From: JACQXM01 sp964569425
Lineage (GTDB): Bacteria; Planctomycetota; Phycisphaerae; UBA1845
Reading direction: 5' to 3'
Assembly: GCA_964569425.1 (NCBI GenBank)
Contig: CAZMVD010000057.1
Coordinates: 1 to 23,918 of the forward strand
DNA length: 23,918 nt
The notes beneath the pieces were generated by a model. The model searched no databases. It saw only the letters and a list, made by a program, of their open reading frames with translations, and was not told the origin of the DNA. Each line of letters begins with the position of its first letter. Position 1 is the first letter of the stretch. The position numbers were made by a program, and so were the translations under genes. Shown here one piece after another: positions 1-7,932 of the stretch.

Positions 1-165
1 GGCCAGGTGCTCGAAGCGGCCAAGCTTATTACCAGCCTCGGCGCCAAGGTTCAGCGCATCGTCGCGGTCATTGACCGGCAGGAGGGCGCGCGCGAAAACA
101 TCGAAGCCGCCGGCTTCGCCTTCGAAGCGCTGTTCACCAAGGCCGACCTTGGCATCGCCACCTGA
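1..165 (+). CDS. pyrE: Orotate phosphoribosyltransferase, C-terminal part (gene runs off the left edge)
   Basis: Only the last 54 codons are present, read in frame 1 from base 1 to the TGA at 163-165. The enzyme joins orotate to PRPP to give OMP in cytosolic pyrimidine synthesis. The visible part matches the C-terminal Rossmann portion of the family: a helix AAKLITSLGAKV, a strand RIVAVIDRQEGARE, which resembles the family's VVDREEGG segment, and a final LFTKADLGI resembling the usual LFT-x-x-DL ending. The PRPP-binding loop and the start lie outside the window. Another type I phosphoribosyltransferase cannot be fully excluded, but the VIDRQEG plus LFTKADL pair favours PyrE. The gene is followed by 177 bases holding a GC hairpin that may act as its terminator. 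Confidence 0.75.
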   Translation, partial: GQVLEAAKLITSLGAKVQRIVAVIDRQEGARENIEAAGFAFEALFTKADLGIAT

Positions 166-230
166 CGTGGGACTCACCCAGCGCAACGGTCAAAATGTTC
201 ATCAAATGGGCTGATCCGCCACCAACTCCA

Positions 231-275
231 GTGGGGCGGGCCTCCGTGCCCGCCTTGTTGATTCGCTCTCCGATT
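231..275. repeat. Intergenic hairpin plus GATTCGC repeat, copy 1
   Basis: Bases 235-241 (GGCGGGC) pair perfectly with 248-254 (GCCCGCC) around a 6-base loop. The flank GTGGGGCGGGC and the stem recur at 3230-3253 with a different loop. Downstream are two GATTCGC units, which resemble the ATTCGC units seen near 3280, 4680 and 16540. It may end pyrE transcription, but there is no run of T after the stem. It is best read as one copy of a dispersed repeat. Confidence 0.5.
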
Positions 276-342
276 CGCGATAAGGTCGCAAACCTCTATC
301 GGGCCGATTTATCACTCACTCCCACTGATGGAGGCAAACGCC

Positions 343-2004
343 ATGCTGCGAACCGCCAATGTGCTGATCCTGACCCTCTGCCTCGCCCTCGCCGGCTGCC
401 GCGCCGGCAACCGCGCCGCCACCGCCGGCGGACCGCCGCCGCTGTTCGACGGAATCGGTTCCCACCGCCGCCCCGTCACCACCAGCTCATCTCAGGCACA
501 GCGTTACTTCGACCAGGGCCTCACCCTCGCTTACGCCTTCAATCACGACGAGGCGATCCGCTCCTTCACCGAGGCCGCGCGCCTCGACCCCGACTGCGCC
601 ATGGCCTGGTGGGGCGTCGCGCTCTGCCACGGCCCGCACATCAACAACCCCACCATGACGACCGAACGCTCCCAGGCCGCCTGGGACGCACTGCAAAAAG
701 CCGTCGCCCTCAAGAACAAAGCCAACCCCACGGAACGCGCGCTCATCGACGCGCTCTCCAGGCGCTACGCCTTTCCCATCCCCGAAGACCGCATCCCCCT
801 CGACCAGGCCTATGCCCGCGCCATGCGCGACGTGTGGCAGGCCCACCGCCGCGACGCCGACGTGGGCGCCCTCTTCGCCGAAGCCATGATGGACCTGCGC
901 CCCTGGGACCTCTGGACCGATGACGGTAAGCCCCAGCCCGGCACCGAGGAAATCGTCGCCGTCCTGGAGGAAGTCCAACGCCTCAGCCCCGACCACCCCG
1001 GCGCGTTGCACCTCTATATCCACGCCATCGAAGCTTCGCCCCATCCCGAAAAAGCCATGGCCGCCGCCGACCGACTCCGCAACCTCGTGCCCATGTCGGG
1101 CCACCTTGTCCACATGCCCTCGCACATCGACGTGCTCACCGGCCGCTGGGCCCTCGCCTCCGATCAGAACGTCAAAGCCATCGATGCCGACCGCCGCTAC
1201 CGCAAGCTCTCCCCCCGCCAGGATTTCTACCGCGTCTACATGACGCACAACCACCACATGCTCATGTTCGCCGCCATGATGGAGGGCCGCGGACGGCTCG
1301 CCCTCCAGGCCGCGCGCGAACTGGTGAACGACGTGCCCGAAGATTACGCCCGCCGTGAAGCCGCGTTTGTCGATCCCTACATGGGCGCCCCATACGACGC
1401 GCTCAAACGCTTCGGCCGCTGGGACGACCTGCTCCGTGAACCTCAACCGCCCGATTACCTGCCGATCACCACCGCCATGTGGCGCTTCCACCGCGGCCTG
1501 GCCTTCGCCGCCAAAGGGCAAGTGGCCGAGGCCGTGCAGGAGCAGGCCGCCTTCGAACAGGCCGCCGCCAAGGTGCCCGCCGACGCCGTCATGGCCATTA
1601 ATCCGGCGAAAGACATACTGGCCATCGCGCGCCACATGCTCCGCGGCGAGATCGCCTTCCGCCGCGCCGCCATCGACGAGGCCGTGTCCGAGCTGCGCCG
1701 GGGCATCGAAATCGAAGACCGCCTCAGTTACATGGAGCCGCCGGAGTGGATCCAGCCGGTCCGCCACACCCTCGGCGCCATCCTCGTGCACGCCGGGCGC
1801 TACGACGAAGCGGAGAAAGTCTATCGCGAAGACCTGGTCAAATGGCCCAACAACGGCTGGTCGCTCTACGGTCTTACGCAGAGCCTGCGCGGCCGCGGCG
1901 CCGGCGCGCAGGAAATTGAGGAGTCAGAAAAGCGATTCCGCGAGGTCTGGGCCCGCGCCGACCAGAAAATCGGCGCCAGCTGCCTTTGCGTGACGATTCA
2001 ATAG
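343..2004 (+). CDS. TPR-repeat lipoprotein with conserved histidine motifs
   Basis: The start at 343 was preferred over the in-frame ATG at 328 because GGAGG lies 9 bases upstream and because it gives a clean lipoprotein signal: MLRT, a hydrophobic stretch, then the lipobox LAGC with Cys19. The product has 553 residues and should be exported and lipid-anchored. Helical TPR-like units are visible near residues 51-85 (AQRYFDQGLTLAYAFNHDEA, then FTEAARLDPD), 205-245, 380-410 and 470-500 (AGRYDEAEKVYREDL). Two histidine clusters stand out: GHLVHMPSHIDVLTGRW (253-269) and THNHHMLMFAAMMEGR (301-316). Related bacterial proteins of about 550 residues carry similar motifs, and their function is unknown to me. 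The gene converges on the next one, leaving 68 bases between the stops. TPR identity is fairly sure; no enzyme activity is claimed. Confidence 0.85.
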   Translation: MLRTANVLILTLCLALAGCRAGNRAATAGGPPPLFDGIGSHRRPVTTSSSQAQRYFDQGLTLAYAFNHDEAIRSFTEAARLDPDCAMAWWGVALCHGPHINNPTMTTERSQAAWDALQKAVALKNKANPTERALIDALSRRYAFPIPEDRIPLDQAYARAMRDVWQAHRRDADVGALFAEAMMDLRPWDLWTDDGKPQPGTEEIVAVLEEVQRLSPDHPGALHLYIHAIEASPHPEKAMAAADRLRNLVPMSGHLVHMPSHIDVLTGRWALASDQNVKAIDADRRYRKLSPRQDFYRVYMTHNHHMLMFAAMMEGRGRLALQAARELVNDVPEDYARREAAFVDPYMGAPYDALKRFGRWDDLLREPQPPDYLPITTAMWRFHRGLAFAAKGQVAEAVQEQAAFEQAAAKVPADAVMAINPAKDILAIARHMLRGEIAFRRAAIDEAVSELRRGIEIEDRLSYMEPPEWIQPVRHTLGAILVHAGRYDEAEKVYREDLVKWPNNGWSLYGLTQSLRGRGAGAQEIEESEKRFREVWARADQKIGASCLCVTIQ

Positions 2005-2072
2005 GTTACCCGGCGGGATGTGAAATTTCCCCCCCTTGGGTGCGTTGTGCCGCTGGGGGGCGGCGTGGGGGT

Positions 2073-3071
2073 TCAGCGCGTCAACCCTTGTGGTCGCCGC
2101 CGCGCGCTGCCCGGCAGGGACGGCTCGTCGATAATGGCCGGTCGCTGCTGCGGGAGTCGGTCGCGCTCCGCCTCCCACCACGCCATTAGTTCGCCGGCAA
2201 TGCACGGCTCCTCCGCCAGAAACCCGTCGAAGCGGTCCTGGTCATCGAGCGGAATCTTTGCCCAGCGGCGCAGCCCCACCGCTGCCCAATAGCGGGTGCG
2301 CGGGTCGTCATCGCCCAGCGCTTCCACCAGCAGCGGCACCGCCTGCGGAACGTCGAGGGCCATGATCTGCCGGCAGGCTTCGTAGCGGTAGGGAGACTGG
2401 AAGGCATCGGCCAGCCATTCCACCTGCGACCGGCCGCGGTTGCGCTCCCACCAGCGCACCCACGCCGACACCGCCAATGGACCGCAACCAGCACCGTAAC
2501 CCGCCACGTCGCACAACAACTGGTGCAGCCCATCGCACGTTCCGAAGCGCATTGGGCAATTCCGCAGAAACTCCACCACCTGTTCGGCCCGCTGCGGCGC
2601 ATTGATGATCGCGCGCCGCAGTCGCGCGTGGATCGACGGATCGACGGGCTCGCCCGCCGCGGCCAGCCGCAGCAGCGAGGGAAACAGCCGGGCCTCCTGC
2701 GATCGCGGATAATTGAATACCACGGCCAGCGTTTCGGCCGAGGGAGTGCGCAGCAACACGTCGAGAAAGTCCAACGCAGCCGGCGAACTGATCCGCCCCA
2801 GGCACTGCACGATCCGGGTGCGCGAGAGGTAGTCGGCGCGCGCATAGCGCTCCGTCAGCAGCGGAACCGCCGCTTCACCGTGCGCCACCACTGCCGCCAT
2901 GCGCGGCGCAAAACTGATCTTGCCGTCCGGTTGCTCGACGAGGCGATCGATATCCGCAAGCACTCCCGCAGCCGCCGCGCCGCCGCGGCGCAGCGTCAGC
3001 GCGCCCGCCCCCGCCGCCCCGATCAACAGCAACACGAACACCAAGCGCACCGCTACGCCCCTCGCAATCAC
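2073..3071 (-). CDS. Membrane-anchored HEAT-like repeat protein, function unknown
   Basis: This is a 332-residue protein starting at GTG 3071, with AGGGG just upstream on the minus strand. Residues 8-27 form a hydrophobic segment that is either a signal peptide or a single N-terminal membrane anchor. The rest is helical and Ala/Leu-rich, with HEAT-like units such as AVPLLTERYARADYLSRTRI (68-87) and AVPLLVEALGDDDPRTRYWA (244-263), the latter being the classic HEAT pattern with D-P-R-T-R-Y-W-A. Cysteines at 172, 179, 187 and 196 could form disulphides outside the membrane. The C-terminal 25 residues are basic and proline-rich. Such proteins usually act as binding scaffolds; no partner can be named. 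The gene is alone on its strand here, with 268 bases of repeats separating it from the ABC operon. Confidence 0.7.
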   Translation of the reverse strand: MIARGVAVRLVFVLLLIGAAGAGALTLRRGGAAAAGVLADIDRLVEQPDGKISFAPRMAAVVAHGEAAVPLLTERYARADYLSRTRIVQCLGRISSPAALDFLDVLLRTPSAETLAVVFNYPRSQEARLFPSLLRLAAAGEPVDPSIHARLRRAIINAPQRAEQVVEFLRNCPMRFGTCDGLHQLLCDVAGYGAGCGPLAVSAWVRWWERNRGRSQVEWLADAFQSPYRYEACRQIMALDVPQAVPLLVEALGDDDPRTRYWAAVGLRRWAKIPLDDQDRFDGFLAEEPCIAGELMAWWEAERDRLPQQRPAIIDEPSLPGSARRRPQGLTR

Positions 3072-3200
3072 CCGCCCCTATTCTATGTCGCTTTCAGAAT
3101 AGAAATGAACAGGACTCGTTCTCGGCCCTCAGGCGCCGCCTCTCGCCGTGACGCCGGTTCGTGCTATGGGGCCGCGATGTGCTTCAAGACCGCCTTGCGC

Positions 3201-3317
3201 TGTGGGACCGGCTTTCCAGCCGGTCATCAGTGGGGCGGGCGTCCCTGCCCGCCTCGCCGCCTTCGTGCCTCCCATCCTCATTCGCAATTCTCAATTCGCT
3301 ATTCGCAATTCATTGCC
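3201..3317. repeat. Composite intergenic repeat, copy 2 (two hairpins plus ATTCGC units)
   Basis: Two perfect hairpins sit side by side. GACCGGCT (3206-3213) pairs with AGCCGGTC (3218-3225) around TTCC, and GGCGGGC (3234-3240) pairs with GCCCGCC (3247-3253) around a 6-base loop. They are followed by CTTCGTGCC (3261-3269) and then ATTCGCAATTC, AATTCGCT and ATTCGCAATTC between 3280 and 3311. The same parts recur at 231-275, 4680-4776 and 16538-16570. It lies between the 3' end of the permease gene (3340) and the 5' end of the HEAT-like gene (3071). Confidence 0.6.
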
Positions 3318-3339
3318 TCTCGCCTCCCGCATGTTCGCT

Positions 3340-4608
3340 CTACTCATGCCGGAGCGCATCGATCGGATGCACAATCGCCGCCTTGAACGCGGGCACGATG
3401 CCGAAAAAGATCCCCACGCCCGCCGAAAAGCTCAGCGCCAGCGCCACCGACCACAGCGGAACCTCTACCCGCACCATCTGCGGGTGCAACGTGGCTACAT
3501 AGCCGATGGCGTAACCCAGCGCGATGCCGATGGCCCCGCCGACGGTGCTGAGCACCACGGCCTCGGTCAGGAATTGCGACAGGATATCCCGCCGCCGCGC
3601 CCCTACGCTCTTGCGCAGCCCGATCTCGCGCGTGCGCTCGGCCACCGACACCAGCATCACGTTCATGATCCCGATGCCGCCCACCAGCAGCGAAATCCCC
3701 ACGATCCCCGCGAGCACGCTGGTGGCGATCATCTTCACCCGCCCGAACTCGCGCAGCGCCTGATCCTGTTTGAAAATGCGGAAGTCGTTGGCGTCACCGG
3801 GCTTGAGGTGGTGCCGCTGCCGCAGCACCCGCGCGAGCTGTCCCTCGGCCTCGGGGATATCCGGCTCGCTGGTCGCCTCCACGTAGAACGCCAGGTAATT
3901 GCGAAACTGCGGGTACATCTTGATCCCAGCCGTCCATGGGATGATGATCAGGTCGTCCTGGTTGTCTCCCATGAAGCTGCCCTTTGCCTCCAGCAGGCCG
4001 AGCACCTGGAAGCGTTGGCTGTCGATGTGCACGTAGTCGCCGACGATCGACTCGTCGCATTCTAGCCGCCGCAGCACCTCGCGCCCCATCACGCACACCG
4101 GCGTGGCGTTCTCCACGTCGATCGCGCCGAAGAAGCGCCCCGCGTCCACATAGAAATTGCGAATCGGCTGGAACTGCTCATTGGCCGCGCGCATGCTCAC
4201 CCCGGTCACCTGCCGCCGCCCATACTCCACCGTCACGCTGTTGAAGATCACCGGCGAAAGCCGCCGCACCGCCGGCGACAGGGCGTCCACCGCGCGAATT
4301 TCTTCGATGGTCAACTCCGCCGGCTTGATGAACTCGCCATTGGGCCCGCGCACCCACTCCGGCCGCACGACCATCAGGTTAGTCCCCAGCCCGCGGAGAA
4401 AATCGGTGAAATAGTTCCCCAGCCCCTGCACGAAGGAGACCACCGTGATGATCGCCGTCACCGCGATGATGATCCCCAGCACCGTGAGCAGCGAGCGGAT
4501 CTTGTTCGCCCAGATCTGCACCAGCGCCGTAGCCACGTTGCCCGCCATGGCGCTGAGCCGATGCGGCACAAACAACAGCACAGCCAGTATCCAACGAAGG
4601 AGTTTCAT
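3340..4608 (-). CDS. MacB/FtsX-type ABC transporter permease
   Basis: This 422-residue inner-membrane protein has the MacB layout. A first membrane segment lies at about 38-62 (IWANKIRSLLTVLGIIIAVT). A periplasmic core domain runs from about 65 to 290. Three more segments follow at about 295-322, 350-378 and 388-410. The loop AERTREIGLRKSVGARRRDI (323-342) and the ending PAFKAAIVHPIDALRHE are hallmarks of the FtsX-like permease domain. MacB-type systems do not move substrate through the membrane; they use cytosolic ATP hydrolysis to work a periplasmic complex (mechanotransmission). It is the last gene of a minus-strand operon after the ATPase, with a 71-base gap and only a weak ribosome site. 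An extra hydrophobic stretch (1-22) precedes the usual first helix. Substrate unknown. Confidence 0.88.
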   Translation of the reverse strand: MKLLRWILAVLLFVPHRLSAMAGNVATALVQIWANKIRSLLTVLGIIIAVTAIITVVSFVQGLGNYFTDFLRGLGTNLMVVRPEWVRGPNGEFIKPAELTIEEIRAVDALSPAVRRLSPVIFNSVTVEYGRRQVTGVSMRAANEQFQPIRNFYVDAGRFFGAIDVENATPVCVMGREVLRRLECDESIVGDYVHIDSQRFQVLGLLEAKGSFMGDNQDDLIIIPWTAGIKMYPQFRNYLAFYVEATSEPDIPEAEGQLARVLRQRHHLKPGDANDFRIFKQDQALREFGRVKMIATSVLAGIVGISLLVGGIGIMNVMLVSVAERTREIGLRKSVGARRRDILSQFLTEAVVLSTVGGAIGIALGYAIGYVATLHPQMVRVEVPLWSVALALSFSAGVGIFFGIVPAFKAAIVHPIDALRHE

Positions 4609-4679
4609 GCCGTCAACGTCTCAATGGTCGAAAGTCGACACCCGTTCCTCCGTCCCTCCGCTGTCCCAGTCCCGCCCCC

Positions 4680-4776
4680 TCATTCGCCATTCACTTCGTG
4701 CCTTCGTGGCTCCGTGCCTTCGTGCCTATCTTCCTTCATTCGCCATTCTTGATTCGCCATTCTGCATTCATTCGCC
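4680..4776. repeat. Composite intergenic repeat, copy 3, lying inside the 3' end of the ATPase gene
   Basis: On the plus strand the tract reads CATTCGCCATTC (4681-4692), then a run of near-identical 8-base units (CTTCGTGC, CTTCGTGG, CTCCGTGC, CTTCGTGC) up to about 4727, then ATTCGCCATTC, GATTCGCCATTC and ATTCATTCGCC up to 4776. These are the same units as at 3261-3311 and 16538-16570. On the minus strand the tract is open and supplies the last 30 or so codons of the ABC ATPase. Confidence 0.7.
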
Positions 4777-5492
4777 GCGCGCCGGTCGACCACCACCTGC
4801 CCGTCCATCAGCTTGATCACCCGCCGGCAGCGCGCCGCGATGTCTTCCTCGTGCGTCACGATGACGATCGTCTGTCCCTCGGCGTGCAGGCGGTCGAAAA
4901 TATCCATGATTTCACTGCCCGTTACGCTGTCGAGGTTGCCGGTCGGTTCGTCCGCGAGAATCAGCGCCGGCCGCTGCGCCAGCGCCCGCGCGATCGCCAC
5001 CCGCTGCTTCTGCCCGCCGGACAACTGGTTGGGATGGTGGTGCGCCCGGTCCAGCAGGCTGACGCGGCCCAGTGCTTCCAGCGCAATCTGCCGCCGCCGC
5101 GGCGTGCGGCTGTAGGTCAGCGGCAATTCCACGTTCTTGAGCGCCGTGGTCCGCGGCAGCAGTTCGAACGATTGGAACACAAAGCCGATCTGGCTGCCCC
5201 GGATGTGCGCCAGCTTCGACTGTGACAACCGCGCGACATCCTGCCCGCGCAGCCGATACTCCCCGCTGGTGGGCACGTCGAGACAGCCGAGGATGTGCAT
5301 GAACGTGGACTTGACCGAGCCCGACGGCCCTATGATGGCCACGTAGTCGTTCTCGCGCAGCGTCAGCGTCACCCCGCGCAGCGCGTGCACCAGTTCGGTG
5401 CCCACGCGGTAGATCTTGTGCAGATCCACCAGTTCAATCACCGCCGCGGCGGACGTCGCCGCCGGGGTGTCGCACACGGTCGTTCCCAGCAT
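4680..5492 (-). CDS. MacB/LolD-type ABC transporter ATPase with altered Walker A and repeat-derived tail
   Basis: This 270-residue ATPase pairs with the downstream permease. Expected motifs in order are: Walker A region GPSGSVKST (55-63), Q-loop FVFQSF (104-109), signature LSGGQKQ (157-163), Walker B ALILADEP (176-183) and H-loop VTHEED (His214). The second-last Walker A position is Val60 (GTC, plus-strand bases 5313-5315) instead of the near-invariant Gly. One base change would do this, so it is either a real inactivating or modifying change or a sequence error. The normal fold ends around residue 239; residues 241-270, starting NECRMANQEWRMK, come from the intergenic repeat. ATG 5492 overlaps the adaptor's stop as TGATG; a GTG at 5495 is the alternative start. 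Translational coupling to the adaptor is likely. Confidence 0.88.
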   Translation of the reverse strand: MLGTTVCDTPAATSAAAVIELVDLHKIYRVGTELVHALRGVTLTLRENDYVAIIGPSGSVKSTFMHILGCLDVPTSGEYRLRGQDVARLSQSKLAHIRGSQIGFVFQSFELLPRTTALKNVELPLTYSRTPRRRQIALEALGRVSLLDRAHHHPNQLSGGQKQRVAIARALAQRPALILADEPTGNLDSVTGSEIMDIFDRLHAEGQTIVIVTHEEDIAARCRRVIKLMDGQVVVDRRAANECRMANQEWRMKEDRHEGTEPRRHEVNGE

Positions 5493-6841
5493 CACTGCCC
5501 TTTCGCCAGCGCTTCACCCTCGGTGCTCTGGGCCTCTTCGGCGACTGCCTGTTCGCCCTTGGTTTCCTTGGCCTTCTCGCCCTCGATCTTGACGACGGCG
5601 CCCTCCTTGAGGGTGTCGAGGCTGCGGTAGGGCCCGATCACCACCCGGTCCTCCGTGCCCAGCCCGCGTGTCACTTCCACACTGGTCGCATCGCTGATGC
5701 CCGTCTCCACCAGCCGCACCTGCGCCTTGCCGTCCGGCGTGCAGAACACGATTTTCAGGTAGTCGGCGGCGCGGAGCTGTTCCGCCTGCGGCAGGCGTGC
5801 CTCCAGCGCATCGACCTCCTTGCGAAGTTCCTCCGAGAGATCGCGCCGCTTGCGTTGCACCACCGCCTGCACGGGGATCGTTAGTGCAGAGTCGCGCCGA
5901 TCCACTTCGATCTCCAGGTTGGCCGTCATCCCGGGCATGACCCGCGGATCATCCCCCTCGACAATCACCAGCGTTTCAAACGTGACCACGTCGCGCCCCG
6001 TCGGCTTGGTGCCCTTGGTCGCCACGCGCAGCACCCGCCCCGGCACGCTTTCCTGGGAGTTCGATTGCAGGAAGATGCGCGCCGGTTGATCTTCCTTCAC
6101 CAGCGGCGCATCTCCTTCGTCCACCCGGCAGCGCACCTGCATCTTCGATAAGTCGCTCACCACCATGATCCGCGTACCGGGGTTGTTCATCGTTCCCGTC
6201 ACCACCACCTCGCCCTGCTTGGCGAAGCGCTGCGAAATGATCCCGTCGATCGGCGATTCGATCACCGTCTTGGATAGATCCTCGCGCGCCGATTGCAGGC
6301 GGCCTTCCGCTTCCACCAGTTCATGCCGGCGGATCTCCACCAGCGCCCGCGCGCGAACCAGCGCCGTGTGATAGTCCGCCAATTCCACCGCCGACGTCGC
6401 GTCCGCTTCGGACAGCGCCTTCTGCCGCGCGAAATCGCGCTCCGCCTTTTCCAGGTCCGCCTCCGACTGCACGATCGCCGCCTTGAGCTTGGCCACGTTG
6501 GCCTCGGCCGATATCACCCGGGCGCGGTAGTCGGCATCATCGAGCCGCGCCAGCAGGTCCCCACGCTTGACGCGGTACCCCTCATCCACCGGCATTTCCA
6601 GAATCTTGCCCACCACCTCGGCGCTGATGTCCACTTCCAGAATCGGCTCCACCGCGCCCGGCGCCTGCACCGTGCGCACGATGGCGCGCTGCTGCGGGTG
6701 CGCCACCTCCACGTTGACCTCCAGCGGAGGCGCCACGTGCAGCCGGCTCTTACCGTCCTCGGTGCGCGTGGCCTTGTTGAGGGAATAGAGCCCGACGACT
6801 ACGCCGCCGAGAATCACCAGACCGACCACCGTTTTCATCAT
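5492..6841 (-). CDS. MacA/HlyD-type periplasmic adaptor subunit
   Basis: This 449-residue membrane-fusion protein has an N-terminal anchor (residues 3-20, VVGLVILGGVVVGLYS). A first lipoyl half lies around 65-100 (VDISAEVVGKILEMPVDEGY, then RGDLLARLDD), a coiled-coil hairpin at about 103-192 and a second lipoyl half at 193-216 (TVIESPIDGIISQRFAKQGE). Beta-barrel and membrane-proximal domains follow (about 225-415). Such adaptors bridge a MacB-type permease to an outer-membrane channel. A charged second helix at 330-352 (QRKRRDLSEELRKEVDALEA) is an insertion after the beta-barrel. The last 30 residues are Glu/Lys/Ala-rich and probably disordered. It lies 46 bases after the YIP1 gene and overlaps the ATPase start. 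No TolC-like gene is in the window. Confidence 0.9.
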   Translation of the reverse strand: MMKTVVGLVILGGVVVGLYSLNKATRTEDGKSRLHVAPPLEVNVEVAHPQQRAIVRTVQAPGAVEPILEVDISAEVVGKILEMPVDEGYRVKRGDLLARLDDADYRARVISAEANVAKLKAAIVQSEADLEKAERDFARQKALSEADATSAVELADYHTALVRARALVEIRRHELVEAEGRLQSAREDLSKTVIESPIDGIISQRFAKQGEVVVTGTMNNPGTRIMVVSDLSKMQVRCRVDEGDAPLVKEDQPARIFLQSNSQESVPGRVLRVATKGTKPTGRDVVTFETLVIVEGDDPRVMPGMTANLEIEVDRRDSALTIPVQAVVQRKRRDLSEELRKEVDALEARLPQAEQLRAADYLKIVFCTPDGKAQVRLVETGISDATSVEVTRGLGTEDRVVIGPYRSLDTLKEGAVVKIEGEKAKETKGEQAVAEEAQSTEGEALAKGQ

Positions 6842-6887
6842 TGCTCTTCATCCATCACGGCCGACCCGACCGCGTTCGTTTCCACCC

Positions 6888-7763
6888 TTACCCTGCCGTC
6901 GCCATGGCCGCGCGAAATCCGCCCGCGGCCAGCCAGCACAACCCGCACGTCGCCCACGCCCGCCAGCCCTTCAGTTGCGCCGTGACTGTAAGCCCGACGA
7001 TCACCACGCCCCAGAACCATAGCCGAAATGGATCGACGGCGCTTAACAGGCCGCTGAGGGCCACGATTCCTTTGCCCACCGACTCGGCCGGCGCCCACAT
7101 CAAAGCCAGGCCCGAAAGCGACGTATCCACGTCGAGCCGGCGCAAATTGACCATGAACCCCAGGCGCACCAGCGACCCCACCAGGTCGACGAAACTGGCG
7201 AACACCACCACCGTCAGCAGCGTGTGCCACTCCGCCTTGCGGCCCGTCAACGCCACCACGCCGTACAGCAGTGCGCCCAGCAGCAGCACCGTGGCCAGCA
7301 CGCCCAGCGGGCGAACGACGATCTCTTTCACCCGCGTCATCAGCCGCAGGAACTCGCCGCCCTTGCGTTGGTCTTCGATCATCTGCCGAAGTGCCGAACG
7401 CTCTACCACGTCGGCCTGCGTCGCTTCCAGTTCCGCGATGCCCACCTCCACCGCCCGGTTCACTTCCCGGTCAATCAGCCCCGTTTCCACTGTGGCATAG
7501 CCGACGAGCGTGACCATGGTGAGCAACAGCACCAGCGGCCAGCCGTACGCGGCCACGTCCTCCGTGCGCGCAAACACCCGCGACGGAGACAGGAGAACGC
7601 GCGGGATATCTGCGATCCCGACGCGTGAATGCGGGGGTACGGCCACCGCGTTGTTCACCGGCTCGATTGCCTCCATCAAGTTCCTTCCCAGCGGCTGAAC
7701 CAGACGCACCGGATCACCCCTAAAGATGCGCGCGGGGATGACGCCGTCTCTATTGTAATTCAT
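6888..7763 (-). CDS. YIP1-family multi-pass membrane protein
   Basis: The product has 291 residues from ATG 7763. This start was chosen because GAGAGG lies 8 bases upstream; the frame stays open to 7943 and in-frame ATGs exist at 7784 and 7676. After a soluble N-terminus with the typical ADIPRVLLSPSRVFA (51-65) come hydrophobic segments at about 74-93, 151-172, 178-200, 245-263 and 267-284, as in YIP1 domains. The N-terminal LLSPSRVF-x-R element is the usual bacterial YIP1 signature for a membrane-proximal helix. Bacterial YIP1 proteins have no settled function. Here the gene opens an operon with the MacAB-like exporter, 46 bases before the adaptor, which suggests an accessory role in that complex (inference). 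Confidence 0.75.
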   Translation of the reverse strand: MNYNRDGVIPARIFRGDPVRLVQPLGRNLMEAIEPVNNAVAVPPHSRVGIADIPRVLLSPSRVFARTEDVAAYGWPLVLLLTMVTLVGYATVETGLIDREVNRAVEVGIAELEATQADVVERSALRQMIEDQRKGGEFLRLMTRVKEIVVRPLGVLATVLLLGALLYGVVALTGRKAEWHTLLTVVVFASFVDLVGSLVRLGFMVNLRRLDVDTSLSGLALMWAPAESVGKGIVALSGLLSAVDPFRLWFWGVVIVGLTVTAQLKGWRAWATCGLCWLAAGGFRAAMATAG

Positions 7764-7932
7764 ATTCGCCGCCTCTCGCGTCATATTCACGTCGCCGTGC
7801 GATTTTCGACGATTGTTGACATGTGCGGCGCGAGGTGCGATCCCGCCGCAGGGCCGGAACTGGTGAAAAGTCGGCCTGGAAGCCGCCCGCCGGGAAAAAT
7901 GATGAGCCGGTCTGTCCGAATCCTTTTTCGAC

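Noticed and set aside
487..1791. Open frame of 434 codons on the minus strand opposite the TPR gene
   Set aside because: It is a high-GC shadow: Gly/His/Val/Ala-rich with no recognisable domain, and fully covered by a gene with a lipobox and TPR pattern.
3148..4065. Open frame of 305 codons on the plus strand opposite the permease gene
   Set aside because: Arg/His/Pro-rich composition, begins in the intergenic repeat and runs antisense to a clear FtsX-type permease.
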